Positions 24,206 through 33,409 of a DNA stretch of 64,000 nt are shown here, in pieces (positions within the stretch are counted from its first letter, which is position 1; each line of letters opens with the position of its first letter). The DNA is from Lentilactobacillus raoultii (GTDB lineage: Bacteria; Bacillota; Bacilli; Lactobacillales; Lactobacillaceae), in NCBI RefSeq assembly GCF_900411375.1, contig NZ_LS422986.1, forward strand, positions 62,001 to 126,000. The letters run 5' to 3'. Below the pieces are notes generated by a model. That model did not search any database and was not told the origin of the DNA. It saw only the letters and a list, made by a program, of their open reading frames with translations. The translations under genes were made by a program, and so were the position numbers.

Positions 24206-25045
24206 ATGCAGAAAGTTCAAAAAATTTCCAATCGACTGATTCCCGGCTACCGACTCGGGATCAGTATTACTCTTATTGGCCTATTACTCATCGTTGTTAT
24301 CCCATTTGCTTCCTTGTTCATCCAAGGATTAACCATTGGCTTCAAACAATTCTGGTTTCAAGCCACCAACGCCCGGATTTTAGCCAGCTACGCCGTTAGT
24401 TTGAAAGGCGCATTTCTAGCCGCCCTGATCAACACCTTTTTGGGCCTGATTCTGGCGTGGGTTCTGACTTTCTACCAATTTCCCGGCAAACGGTTACTGG
24501 ATTGTCTGCTGGATCTGCCCTTTGCCCTCCCCACCGCGGTAGCTGGTATCGCACTGGCCTATCTGTTTTCCGATAAGGGTTGGTTGGGTCGACTTGCCGC
24601 CCCACTACACATTCAAATTGCCTACACGTTCACTGGTATTGTGATCGCAATGGTGTTTGTGACTATTCCCTTTGTGGTTAGAGAAGTCCAACCGGTTTTA
24701 GCGCAGCTGGACAATACCTACCAAGAGGCCGCCTTAACTTTAGGAGCCAATTCATGGACCATTTTTCGAAAAATCATTTTCCCGGAAATTCTACCAGCGT
24801 TAATTGCCGGCTTCGGCTTGGCTTTCGCTCGTAGTCTCGGTGAATATGGCAGTGTGATTTTCATTGCCGGCAACCAACCGTTTAAAACGGAAATTACCCC
24901 GTTAATGATTATGTTTCAGCTAGAGGCCCATTCCTACACAGGTGCCACCGTCATCGCTTTAGTTATGCTGGTCTTCTCATTTTGTTTTATTTTCGTCATT
25001 CATGCACTTCAACGTCACCTCGAAAGAAAGAAGGGAACTCCTTAA
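24206..25045 (+). CDS. cysT: Sulfate ABC transporter permease CysT
   Basis: 279 residues with six membrane segments, ATG 24206 after AAAGGAGG. The binding-protein-dependent transport signature EAALTLGANSWTIFRKIIFPEILP (key part EAALTLGANSWTIF, about 173-186) docks with the CysA ATPase. LLDLPFALPTAVAGIAL is typical of CysT. It forms the membrane channel with CysW for sulfate import. The stop codon overlaps the cysW start (TAATG). Confidence 0.94.
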   Translation: MQKVQKISNRLIPGYRLGISITLIGLLLIVVIPFASLFIQGLTIGFKQFWFQATNARILASYAVSLKGAFLAALINTFLGLILAWVLTFYQFPGKRLLDCLLDLPFALPTAVAGIALAYLFSDKGWLGRLAAPLHIQIAYTFTGIVIAMVFVTIPFVVREVQPVLAQLDNTYQEAALTLGANSWTIFRKIIFPEILPALIAGFGLAFARSLGEYGSVIFIAGNQPFKTEITPLMIMFQLEAHSYTGATVIALVMLVFSFCFIFVIHALQRHLERKKGTP

Positions 25046-25884
25046 TGTCACTATTTCAAGCCGCAAAAATTAAATGGCCGTTAATTTTAATTGCGTGGAG
25101 CTTCATGTTAATCATGCTAATCTTGCCAATCGTTCTGGTAATTTCACAAGCTTTTTCCAACGGTCTCCCTCATTACCTTAGTGTCCTGGGCAGTCTCAAT
25201 ACATTGCATGCGATCAATTTAACCGTTGCCGCAACCGTCGTTTCAGTGGGCGTCAATTTAGTCATTGGGGTTTGTGCAGCTTGGGTGATTGCATTTCATG
25301 ATTTCCCCGGCAAGCGGCTTTTAAACACGTTGATTGATTTACCATTTTCTGTTTCGCCCGTCGTTGCCGGCCTGATTTTTATCTTGATTTTTAGCCGAAC
25401 GGGCTGGTTTTATCCGGTATTGGCAAAGTTAAATGTCCAAATTATTTTTGCCCCGCCTGCCATTTTTCTGGCAACTATCTTCGTGACCTTTCCCTTTGTG
25501 GCTCGCGAACTCATCCCGGTACTTGAGGCTCGGGGGCGCGAAGAGGAACAAACCGCCGCTTTTCTGGGCGCACATTTAAAGGATATCTTTTTTCAAATTA
25601 CGTTACCGGCCATTAAAACGCCCTTATTAACCGGTTTGGTGCTGGCCACGGCCAGAGCAATGGGTGAATTCGGGGCGGTTGCTGTGGTTTCCGGTAATAT
25701 TCCTGGTAAAACTCTCACCCTGCCGTTACTTGTTCAATCTCTATATAACCAGTTCAAGTTTCCTGACGCATTTGCGGTTGCAACCATTTTACTAATCATG
25801 ACGTTTTTAATTGTTTTTCTCCAGCGTTTTTTAACTGAATCAAGCCCAACTAGAAAGGATGACGCCAATGTACATTCAAATTAA
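25045..25884 (+). CDS. cysW: Sulfate ABC transporter permease CysW
   Basis: 279 residues from ATG 25045, overlapping the cysT stop; longer in-frame starts lie inside cysT. Six membrane segments, with IDLPFSVSPVVAGLIF and the ATPase-docking loop EEQTAAFLGAHLKDIFFQI (key part EQTAAFLGAHLKDIF). AMGEFGAVAVVSGNIPGKT matches CysW. It pairs with CysT. It overlaps the cysA ribosome site. Confidence 0.94.
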   Translation: MSLFQAAKIKWPLILIAWSFMLIMLILPIVLVISQAFSNGLPHYLSVLGSLNTLHAINLTVAATVVSVGVNLVIGVCAAWVIAFHDFPGKRLLNTLIDLPFSVSPVVAGLIFILIFSRTGWFYPVLAKLNVQIIFAPPAIFLATIFVTFPFVARELIPVLEARGREEEQTAAFLGAHLKDIFFQITLPAIKTPLLTGLVLATARAMGEFGAVAVVSGNIPGKTLTLPLLVQSLYNQFKFPDAFAVATILLIMTFLIVFLQRFLTESSPTRKDDANVHSN

Positions 25885-26941
25885 TCATATTTCAAAGGCC
25901 TTTCAAAAAGAGGGCCAAAACGTCCTTCATGATATTAGTTTTGGTGTCCAAAAAGGCAGTCTAACCGCTCTTTTGGGACCCAGCGGCAGTGGTAAAACGA
26001 CGCTGCTTCGGATCTTAGCGGGACTTGAAACCGCCACCGCCGGCAGTGCCAGCATTGACGGACAAGCCATTGAATCAGTTACCCCTCAAGACCGCGGGAT
26101 CGGATTTGTCTTTCAAAATTACGCCCTATTTCGGTATTTAACGGTTTACCAAAATATTGCGTTTGGTTTGAAAACCCATCATCGTCCAGCTGCCGAAATT
26201 AAGCAGCGGGTGACTGATTTATTAGCGTTAACCGGCCTAAGTGAGTTGGCCAACCGTTACCCCGATCAGTTATCAGGCGGCCAAAAACAACGGGCCGCCT
26301 TTGCCAGAGCCATTGCGCCCCACCCTAAAGTACTGTTTTTGGATGAACCCTTTGCGGCTCTGGATAAGCAAATTCGTCAAGAACTCCGCAGTTGGCTAAA
26401 ACAATTAATTCATCATTTGGGCATTACCAGCATTTTCGTCACACATGATCACGAGGAAGCCATTGAAACCGCCGATGAAATCGTGGTGATGAATCAGGGA
26501 CGTGTCCAGCAAATTGGCACCCCAACCGAAATTTATAACCAGCCAAGTTGCCAATTTGTAGCTGAATTTATCGGTCACGCCAGCATCCTTACGTCACCTG
26601 ATTTAAACGGGTTTGCGTTACCAGAAAAACCATTTACCGTCCAGGTTCGGCCGGAACGAGTTCAGATTTTTAAAAAGACTGGACAACCTACCGACACCGC
26701 GCATCTGACTATCGCCACGGTCAAAGACGTCATCTTCAGAGGTGCAACCATGACCGTCAAGCTGGATTTAAATGGCCAATCCCTCCTTGCCAATCGATCA
26801 GCCCTTCAACCGGGATTAGTCATTGGTGAACAGGTCTCGATTCTAATTGAGCAGCTAGTCGTTTTTAAACATGGCACCGGCATTCTCGAAAAGAATCAGT
26901 TACCAACCACAACGCCGTTAAAGTCTTACGCGATTAATTGA
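25868..26941 (+). CDS. cysA: Sulfate ABC transporter ATP-binding protein
   Basis: 357 residues from ATG 25868, nine bases after AAAGGA; the ATG at 25859 is too close to that site. Walker A GPSGSGKTT (about 36-44), signature LSGGQKQR, Walker B LFLDEPFAALD, H-loop FVTHDHEEA, and a C-terminal TOBE-like domain. It hydrolyses ATP to drive sulfate (and probably thiosulfate) uptake through CysT/CysW. It ends 14 bases before the aprA start. Confidence 0.94.
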   Translation: MYIQINHISKAFQKEGQNVLHDISFGVQKGSLTALLGPSGSGKTTLLRILAGLETATAGSASIDGQAIESVTPQDRGIGFVFQNYALFRYLTVYQNIAFGLKTHHRPAAEIKQRVTDLLALTGLSELANRYPDQLSGGQKQRAAFARAIAPHPKVLFLDEPFAALDKQIRQELRSWLKQLIHHLGITSIFVTHDHEEAIETADEIVVMNQGRVQQIGTPTEIYNQPSCQFVAEFIGHASILTSPDLNGFALPEKPFTVQVRPERVQIFKKTGQPTDTAHLTIATVKDVIFRGATMTVKLDLNGQSLLANRSALQPGLVIGEQVSILIEQLVVFKHGTGILEKNQLPTTTPLKSYAIN

Positions 26942-26955
26942 AAGGAGTCAATGTG

Positions 26956-28641
26956 ATGAAACAACAACTCATTGAAACCGATCTCTTGATTATCGGTGGC
27001 GGCACGGCCGGTTGCTACGCCGCTAAAACGGCCGCCAAACTCAATCCCGATTTAAAAATCGTGATTGCCGAAAAGGCCGATATTCGTCGAAGTGGTTGCC
27101 TAGCATCAGGGGTCAACGCACTAAATGCCTATATTACCAAGGGCAAAACGCCTGACTTTTATGTTGATTACGCGACCAATGATGCTGCCGGCATTGTTCG
27201 GGGCGATCTACTGTTAACGCTAAGTCAGCGACTCAATAAAGTCACCGCTGATCTCGAAAAAATGGGGTTGGTGATTCTCAAGGATCAAAATGGAGATTAC
27301 GTTGCCCGGGGTGATCGCAATATTAAAATCAACGGTGAAAATATCAAGCCGATTTTGGCTCGGGCAGCTCGTCGTCAGCGTCACGTTAAAATCATCAATC
27401 ACGTTAACATCGTCGATTACCTGGTTGACCACCAACGGATATATGGCGCCGTGGGCTTTAGTCCGCTAGCTGAAGTTGCCTACATTTTTCATGCCAAGGC
27501 CGTCATTGTTGCTACTGGTGGTGCTTCAGGTCTTTATCGACCGAATAATCCGGGCTTTTCCAAACACAAAATGTGGTATTCCCCGTTCAATACCGGCGCC
27601 GGTTATGCAATGGGCATGCGGGCGGGAGCTGAAATGACCACTTTTGAAATGCGATTTATCGCCTTGCGATGCAAAGACACCATCGCCCCCACTGGCACAA
27701 TTGCCCAAGGAGTTGGTGCCAAGCAAATCAATGCTCTCGGAGAAGTATATGAAACCAAATACGGCTTACGGACTTCGGAGCGGGTGTACGGCACGGTAAA
27801 GGAAAATCAGGAAGGCCGCGGTCCCTGCTACCTACGGACCGTTGGCATTACCAAGCAACAGGAAGAAGATCTCTATCATGCCTATTTGAATATGGCACCG
27901 GGGCAAACCCTCCGTTGGTTGGAAAATCAGGGCCCGCGGGAACAAAACGTGGAGATTGAAGGCACCGAGCCTTACATTGTCGGTGGTCATTCAGCCAGTG
28001 GTTACTGGGTTGATACTGATCGACAAACCACCATCCACGGACTTTTCGCCGCTGGTGATGTGGCCGGTGGCGCACCTCAAAAATACGTGACCGGTGCCTT
28101 GGCAGAGGGTGAAATTGCGGCTGAGGCAGTCGTTCGCCAGTTTCAACAATTATCGATTACTTTTCCCGACGTACTTAACGTGACTGCTCAAGCCATCATT
28201 CATCAAGCTGAACAGTATTTGACTCAACCGCACCCTACCAAGACAATTTCAGAGATCGAAACGGCGATGCAAACGGTGATGGACCAGGATGCCGGTGGCA
28301 TTTCTCAATATTACGGGTACACCACAGCCCAGTTAACAACCGCGGCCGAAAAAATCACCCAACTTCAACAGGCACTTCACCAAGTCCGCGCCCATAATAT
28401 GCACGATTTAATGAGCCTTTACGAGGTTCGCGAGCGGCTATTGGTTTGCCAATGCGTGATTGCCCATTTGAAAGCCCGCAAAGAGACCCGCTGGCACAGT
28501 TTCGCGGAAAATTTGGATTATCCCAACCCCGACGATCCCCATTTCAAAAAGTACGTTAACTCTGTCTATCGCAACGGCCACGTCAAAATTATTTATCGGG
28601 ATTTAGTGAAAAGAGATGAACGCTATGAGCATCAGAATTGA
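26956..28641 (+). CDS. aprA: Adenylylsulfate (APS) reductase alpha subunit, AprA-like flavoprotein
   Basis: 561 residues from ATG 26956, after AAAGGAGTCAATGTG. FAD motif LLIIGGGTAGCYAAKTAAK at the N-terminus. IAEKADIRRSGCLASGVNALNAYI (key part RSGCLASGVNALNAYI, about 46-61) matches the AprA RSGxxAxGxxAxN signature rather than succinate dehydrogenase. A second FAD contact GLFAAGDVAGG lies near residue 360. Next to it is AprB. The pair should reduce APS to sulfite and AMP. It is shorter than dissimilatory AprA (about 620-660). An AprBA pair inside a CysDN/siroheme sulfite reductase operon points to assimilatory use. The chain ends inside the aprB start region. Confidence 0.87.
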   Translation: MKQQLIETDLLIIGGGTAGCYAAKTAAKLNPDLKIVIAEKADIRRSGCLASGVNALNAYITKGKTPDFYVDYATNDAAGIVRGDLLLTLSQRLNKVTADLEKMGLVILKDQNGDYVARGDRNIKINGENIKPILARAARRQRHVKIINHVNIVDYLVDHQRIYGAVGFSPLAEVAYIFHAKAVIVATGGASGLYRPNNPGFSKHKMWYSPFNTGAGYAMGMRAGAEMTTFEMRFIALRCKDTIAPTGTIAQGVGAKQINALGEVYETKYGLRTSERVYGTVKENQEGRGPCYLRTVGITKQQEEDLYHAYLNMAPGQTLRWLENQGPREQNVEIEGTEPYIVGGHSASGYWVDTDRQTTIHGLFAAGDVAGGAPQKYVTGALAEGEIAAEAVVRQFQQLSITFPDVLNVTAQAIIHQAEQYLTQPHPTKTISEIETAMQTVMDQDAGGISQYYGYTTAQLTTAAEKITQLQQALHQVRAHNMHDLMSLYEVRERLLVCQCVIAHLKARKETRWHSFAENLDYPNPDDPHFKKYVNSVYRNGHVKIIYRDLVKRDERYEHQN

Positions 28642-28948
28642 TAAAGAAAAATGTAACGGTTGCGGACTATGCGCGGATATCTGCCCGGGAAATCTGATCA
28701 AAATGGTCGGCGAAGGCAAAAATCGGAAAGCTGAAATGGCGTATCCGGATGAATGTTGGGGTTGCATGTCTTGTGTCAAAATCTGCCCAAAGCACGCCAT
28801 CGAATTTTACCTGGGCGATGATATCGGTGGTCAAGGAACATCATTAATTGCTGAAGCCAACCATCGGGAAATTGACTGGACAGCCTGTCGCAAAGGTTGC
28901 ATTTTAGAAAAGATTATCACGTCGCGTCAGGAAGCCAATAAGTATTGA
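28625..28948 (+). CDS. aprB: APS reductase beta subunit, AprB-like 2[4Fe-4S] ferredoxin
   Basis: 107 residues from ATG 28625, eight bases after AAGAGA (an ATG at 28616 would add three residues). Two cluster motifs are complete: CNGCGLCADICP (about 10-21) and CWGCMSCVKICP (about 42-53); the latter closely follows the AprB consensus CWxCxSCVKxCP. It carries electrons to the FAD of AprA. The start lies within the last codons of aprA, giving strong coupling. The C-terminal tail is shorter and more polar than in dissimilatory AprB and contains two further Cys. Confidence 0.9.
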   Translation: MSIRIDKEKCNGCGLCADICPGNLIKMVGEGKNRKAEMAYPDECWGCMSCVKICPKHAIEFYLGDDIGGQGTSLIAEANHREIDWTACRKGCILEKIITSRQEANKY

Positions 28949-28966
28949 TTAGAAAGGATGCAGAAA

Positions 28967-29767
28967 ATGGATCATTTAGATGAATTGGAAGCGGAGAGTA
29001 TCTATATTCTGCGCGAAGCATATAAAAACTTGGGAAAATTAGGCTTATTGTGGTCAATCGGTAAGGACTCAACGGTTTTACTCTGGTTGGTCAAAAAAGC
29101 CTTCTATGGCCAAACACCATTCCCATTTATTCACGTTGACACCAGTTTTGAAATGCCGGAAGTCATTGAGTATCGGGATCGGATGGCCAAAAAATTAGGA
29201 CTTGATCTGATTGTTTATACCAATCAGAAAGCGTTAGACGAGGGTGTCAACCCGAAACTGGGTCGTTTGCTATGTTGCGGTGCTTTAAAAACCGTTGCTT
29301 TAAATCAAGTAATTCATAAATATTCATTTGACGGTTTAATCGTGGGTGTTCGTCAGGACGAGGAAGGGTCGCGTTCCAAGGAGCGGATTTTCTCCGAACG
29401 GACCAAGCAGGATAAATGGGATTATACCAATCAACCGCCTGAGTTGTGGGACGAATTTAAAACTGACTTTCCAAAGGGCAACCACATCCGAGTCCATCCC
29501 CTACTTCACTGGACGGAGTTGGACATTTGGGAATACATTCAGCGTGAAAATGTTCCGATTATTGATTTGTATTTTGCCAAAAATCACCGGCGCTATCGAA
29601 GTCTGGGGTGTGCGCCATGTACCGGTTCGGTTAAATCGGATGCTAAGAATATCGCCGAAATTATTGAAGAACTAAAGCAGACCAAGGTCAGCGAACGAGC
29701 GGGCCGAGCCCAGGATAAGGAGGACGCGTACGCCATGCAGAAATTGAGGCAGGGGGGATATATGTAG
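28967..29767 (+). CDS. cysD: Sulfate adenylyltransferase subunit 2
   Basis: 266 residues from ATG 28967, eight bases after AGAAAGGA. The ATP pyrophosphatase P-loop reads LLWSIGKDSTVLLWL (about 27-41), and conserved CysD segments follow: FIHVDTSFEMPE, RQDEEGSRSKERIFS, HWTELDIWEYI, and SLGCAPCTGSV, TKVSERAGRAQDKE near the end. With CysN it adenylates sulfate to APS. It is about 35 residues shorter than E. coli CysD in the loop before RRYRSLGC. The structured repeats follow at once. Confidence 0.95.
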   Translation: MDHLDELEAESIYILREAYKNLGKLGLLWSIGKDSTVLLWLVKKAFYGQTPFPFIHVDTSFEMPEVIEYRDRMAKKLGLDLIVYTNQKALDEGVNPKLGRLLCCGALKTVALNQVIHKYSFDGLIVGVRQDEEGSRSKERIFSERTKQDKWDYTNQPPELWDEFKTDFPKGNHIRVHPLLHWTELDIWEYIQRENVPIIDLYFAKNHRRYRSLGCAPCTGSVKSDAKNIAEIIEELKQTKVSERAGRAQDKEDAYAMQKLRQGGYM

Positions 29768-29773
29768 TGAGCA

Positions 29774-29905
29774 GTGAGCGGATCCCAGCGGTTAATCTAC
29801 GGAGACTAAGGCGTCGAATGGTGAAAAGCCTGGGTTTGGCTTTTGGCCATTCGATCCCTTAGACGCAGTAGATTGCTGGGAGGAGCTGTCCTAAAATCAG
29901 TGAGC
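29774..29905 (+). repeat. Structured hairpin repeat H, unit 1
   Basis: Starts GTGAGCGGA and ends CTGTCCTAAAATCAGTGAGC. Nested helices: CCAGC/GCTGG, AATCTAC/GTAGATT, CTAAGG/CCTTAG, TCGAATGG/CCATTCGA, AAGCC/GGCTT. It lies between cysD and cysN. The pairs differ from unit 2 at both partners of most helices. Confidence 0.85.
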
Positions 29906-30031
29906 GGACAAAAGCGGTTAACACCCGGAGGATAAGGCGTCGATTTGGGAAAGCCTGGTTTTGGCTTTTTCAAATCGAACCCTTATCTGGAGTGGTGTTG
30001 CTTTTTGGGAGCTGTCCTAAGAATAGTGAGC
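29900..30031 (+). repeat. Structured hairpin repeat H, unit 2
   Basis: Tandem to unit 1, sharing the GTGAGC at 29900-29905. Helices: AAAAGC/GCTTTT, AACACC/GGTGTT, GATAAGG/CCTTATC, TCGATTTG/CAAATCGA, AAAGCC/GGCTTT. With unit 1 it explains the 312-base gap 29768-30079; no gene is seen there. Confidence 0.85.
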
Positions 30032-30079
30032 AAACCCCGGCCCTTAGCACCAACTTCCCAATGAAAGGAGTTACCACAA

Positions 30080-31768
30080 ATGAAAGAACCAGCCTTACAC
30101 ATCGTCATGGTTGGCCACGTCGATCATGGTAAATCAACCGTGATTGGCCGGTTGCTATATGATACCAAAGCCTTACCAGAAGGCACCATTGATAAAGTCA
30201 AACGAATTGCAAAAGAAACCGGAAAACCCTTTGAATATGCCTATTTATTGGATGCCTTTGAAGAAGAACAAAAACAGGGAATTACGATTGATACCACTCA
30301 GCTGCAATTTAAAACGGCTAAGCGCGAATATGTGATCATCGACGCGCCCGGTCACCAGGAATTTTTAAAAAATATGATTTCAGGTGCTTCCAACGCGGAA
30401 GTGGCCTTCCTGATTGTTGATGCGGCCCGGGGCGTTGAGGAACAAACCAAACGCCATGCTTATATCTTGCGACTACTGGGGATTAAAAAAATCTATGTCC
30501 TGATTAATAAAATGGACTTGGTTGATTATCAACAGGCCAAATTTGAAGCGGTTAAGCAACAAGTGGCCGATTTCCTTGCAACGCTGCATCTGAAGCCAGC
30601 CGGCTACCTGCCGATTTCCGCTTACTATGGCGAAAACTTACTGAAAACTTCTAAAAAACTGGCTTGGTATCATGGCAAAAGTTTTATTGAAACCTTGGAT
30701 CAAATTGAAACAGCTGATCAACCGATCGATAAACCCCTTCGACTCCCAATCCAGGACGTTTTTAAATTCGATGATCGTCGAATTATTGCCGGTCGAATTG
30801 AGGCCGGTACCCTAAAAGTCGGCGATCAGATTACCATCTACCCAAGCGGTCGTCAGACAGAAGTCACCGCCTTTGCCAACTGGGCACCAAAAGACGCCAA
30901 AGCCCAAGCTTCAGCCGGCCAATCCGTTGGTATCATGCTTAAGGAGGAATTTTTTAACCAGCGCGGCGAAGTTATTACCAGAACTGACGAACAGGCCAAC
31001 GCCCCGATTGTCACCAACGTGTTGCAAACCAATCTTTTCTGGATGGGCCAGGCACCGTTAGTAACCGGAAAGGTTTATAAATTAAAAATTGCGACGCAGC
31101 AAGTTAATGTCAAAGTGCTTAAAATCTTAAAAGTCACGGATGCGGCGACTTTAGCCGCAAGAAAAGATGCAGAGGTGAAATTAAACGATGTGGCAGAAGT
31201 GGTCTTTCAGGCCGAGCAGCCACTCGTGTATGATTTCTTCGATCAACAGCACGTTACCGGCCGCTTCGTGGTAGTGGACGGCTACGATGTGGCAGGCGGC
31301 GGCACGATTACCGAGAAGTATCAAGGCGAGGTGGCCTTAAAGGGTGGCGACTTCACGGACAACACCCACCACTATCAAATCAACATTTTTGATACCTATC
31401 GGCTGACTGGTGGCGGCCAAATTGAAACGGATGAATACCAGGGGCAATTTGCTTTGAACGCGCCATTACCACTGGCGGATCAAGGTTACCACTATCCAAG
31501 CAGTTTTAATCTGATTTTACCGCGTCAAGATCGGGTACTGCTTGTCCGTGACGGTCGTTTCAAGGGCTCGGTGGCTTTAGATGACCAAATTAATTGGCAG
31601 CTGCCAACCGTTAACCAGATCGGCGCCAAGATCAACATCCGGCGTGCCGAAGATCTTCAGGCATTTTTGGCTGAACAGGAAACTTTAAATGATAAAACTA
31701 AAGCGGCGTTTTACCAGAAATGGCTGGACTTTAACGCCTATCACCAAGTTGTGATCGAAAATATTTAA
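30080..31768 (+). CDS. cysN: Sulfate adenylyltransferase subunit 1 (GTPase) with C-terminal extension
   Basis: 562 residues, ATG 30080 after AAAGGAG. EF-Tu-like GTPase: G1 GHVDHGKST (about 11-19), G3 DAPGHQEF (about 90-97), G4 NKMD (about 145), followed by beta-barrel domains. GTP hydrolysis drives APS synthesis by CysD. It is about 90 residues longer than E. coli CysN. The extra C-terminal part is not an APS kinase: it has no P-loop and instead shows two similar blocks, [17 protein letters not shown] and [15 protein letters not shown], then a tail rich in charged residues. Its role is unknown; similar barrels occur in CysN relatives, but I cannot place it. Confidence 0.92.
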   Translation: MKEPALHIVMVGHVDHGKSTVIGRLLYDTKALPEGTIDKVKRIAKETGKPFEYAYLLDAFEEEQKQGITIDTTQLQFKTAKREYVIIDAPGHQEFLKNMISGASNAEVAFLIVDAARGVEEQTKRHAYILRLLGIKKIYVLINKMDLVDYQQAKFEAVKQQVADFLATLHLKPAGYLPISAYYGENLLKTSKKLAWYHGKSFIETLDQIETADQPIDKPLRLPIQDVFKFDDRRIIAGRIEAGTLKVGDQITIYPSGRQTEVTAFANWAPKDAKAQASAGQSVGIMLKEEFFNQRGEVITRTDEQANAPIVTNVLQTNLFWMGQAPLVTGKVYKLKIATQQVNVKVLKILKVTDAATLAARKDAEVKLNDVAEVVFQAEQPLVYDFFDQQHVTGRFVVVDGYDVAGGGTITEKYQGEVALKGGDFTDNTHHYQINIFDTYRLTGGGQIETDEYQGQFALNAPLPLADQGYHYPSSFNLILPRQDRVLLVRDGRFKGSVALDDQINWQLPTVNQIGAKINIRRAEDLQAFLAEQETLNDKTKAAFYQKWLDFNAYHQVVIENI

Positions 31769-31783
31769 AAGCGAGGGATGCAT

Positions 31784-33409
31784 ATGAGTTATAAAGTTAC
31801 CTGGGCGGATCAACGGATTAATAAAAACGAAAAGGCCAAATTAAAAGAGGACGGACTGGATGTTTTTAAAGATCTACCGGAGTTGGTCAAACACCCCTTT
31901 TCAGAAATTGACAAAAGTTACTATATGTACTTCAAATTTGCCGGTTTAACAGTTCAACGTCCCCAAGACAAGGGTTATTTTATGATGAGAATCAAGATCC
32001 CCGGTGGCCGGCTGAACTTAAAGCAGGCCGAACACATCGCTTGGTTGGCTAACACTTACGGTCGGGGAATTGTTGATTTGACGACCCGACAGGCAGTCCA
32101 ATATCACTGGATCCCATTTGAAAAATTACCCGAAATTTTTGCCGGGATTAACGACGTCGGCCTGACAACCATGGGTGCGGAGGGCGATATTACCAGAAAT
32201 ATCGTCGACAACCCCCTTTCCGGCATTGATGCAAACGAATTGTTCGACACTCGACAAACGGTTTTGGATGTCTATCAACGGTTTCAAGGTAACCGGGATT
32301 ATTCCAACTTACCACGAAAATTCAAAATTTCTATTAATAGTAACATTTATAATGCCGGCAATGCTGAAATCAATGACCTGGCATTTATTCCCGCAACCAA
32401 GGAACTTAACGGCCAAACCACTCGAGGCTTCAACGTCAAAATCGGCGGTGGGCTGGGCATGCTGCCCTATTTAGGGTTAGCCATGAATATTTTCGTGACC
32501 CCTGATCAGGTAGCGGACGTTGCCGAAGCGGTAGTGACACTCTACCGCGATTATGGGCCACGTCGCAGCCGAGCGAAATCCAGGTTAAAGTTTCTGATTC
32601 AGGATTGGGGCGTTCAAAAATTTGAAACGGCATTACGTGAAAAAGTTCCCGGCCTTCAAACGGCTGGCCATAGTGAAATTGTTGGTTGGTCAAATGGGAC
32701 GGCGCTTGGCGTTCATCCTCAGCGGCAAGCCGGTTATTACTACATCGGCGTCAGTGTTCCTGCCGGCCGACTTTCCGGGGATGATTTTCAAGCCTTCGTC
32801 GATTTGGCAAAAAAATACGGCCGTGATGAACTGCGCCTCGATCACGGTCAAAACCTGATTTTACCGTATATTGCCGAGAAGGATTTGGCGGCGGTCAAAT
32901 CAGCTGAAGTTTTTAAGCGCTTTTCAATTACCCCGCACCGATTATTGGATTTTGGAACTACGTGTACCGGGATCGAATATTGTAATTTGGCCAATGCCCA
33001 CACCAAGGAAATCTTTAAACCGCTACTTAACGAGTTGGACAAGCGCTTCACCTTTGAAAAGCCGGTAACCATTACCTTAACCGGCTGTGGTAACAACTGC
33101 GCTCATCGAAGCATTGCCGACATCGGCATTGAAGGTGTTCGGGCCAGAACCCAGGCCGGCGATCACGCGGAGGGCTATGTCTTATCCGTTGGCGGTAGTT
33201 TATTAAACGGTGGTCACTTTACCGAGCCGCTTAAAGGAAAATTCTCAAAGGATCAGTTGGCAGACGCTTTGAGCGCTATTTTACAAGATTATCAGGATCA
33301 AAAGCTGCCTGAAGAAAGTTTCTATGATTTCTTTTTGCGTCAGAAAGCACCTCATTTTCAATCGTTGGTGGACCAGTATCGATCACAATTACAGGAGGTT
33401 TTAAAATGA
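31784..33409 (+). CDS. Ferredoxin/flavodoxin-type siroheme sulfite reductase (NirA/Sir family)
   Basis: 541 residues from ATG 31784, seven bases after GCGAGGG. The [4Fe-4S]-siroheme ligands are present: Cys394 and Cys400 in TCTGIEYC, Cys435 and Cys439 in TGCGNNCAH. Two ferredoxin-like half domains and TTRQAVQYHW (siroheme-contact region) are typical. The family reduces sulfite to sulfide or nitrite to ammonia with six electrons. Position after CysDN/AprBA and before flavodoxin and SirB argues for sulfite. It needs siroheme from the minus-strand hem operon and reducing power from the FNR at 20091. The stop overlaps the flavodoxin start. Confidence 0.93.
   Translation: MSYKVTWADQRINKNEKAKLKEDGLDVFKDLPELVKHPFSEIDKSYYMYFKFAGLTVQRPQDKGYFMMRIKIPGGRLNLKQAEHIAWLANTYGRGIVDLTTRQAVQYHWIPFEKLPEIFAGINDVGLTTMGAEGDITRNIVDNPLSGIDANELFDTRQTVLDVYQRFQGNRDYSNLPRKFKISINSNIYNAGNAEINDLAFIPATKELNGQTTRGFNVKIGGGLGMLPYLGLAMNIFVTPDQVADVAEAVVTLYRDYGPRRSRAKSRLKFLIQDWGVQKFETALREKVPGLQTAGHSEIVGWSNGTALGVHPQRQAGYYYIGVSVPAGRLSGDDFQAFVDLAKKYGRDELRLDHGQNLILPYIAEKDLAAVKSAEVFKRFSITPHRLLDFGTTCTGIEYCNLANAHTKEIFKPLLNELDKRFTFEKPVTITLTGCGNNCAHRSIADIGIEGVRARTQAGDHAEGYVLSVGGSLLNGGHFTEPLKGKFSKDQLADALSAILQDYQDQKLPEESFYDFFLRQKAPHFQSLVDQYRSQLQEVLK

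Noticed and set aside
26956-28641. Fumarate reductase or succinate dehydrogenase flavoprotein.
   Set aside because: The RSGxxAxGxxAxN signature, the adjoining AprB-type CWxCxSCVKxCP ferredoxin and the CysDN/sulfite reductase context favour APS reductase.
29774-30031. CRISPR array, because units repeat in tandem.
   Set aside because: Units are about 130 bases, self-complementary, only two in tandem, without spacers or cas genes.
30873-31061. Alternative frames within cysN, aprA, hemL, sulfite reductase and other large genes.
   Set aside because: They lie wholly inside strongly supported genes and show no family features.
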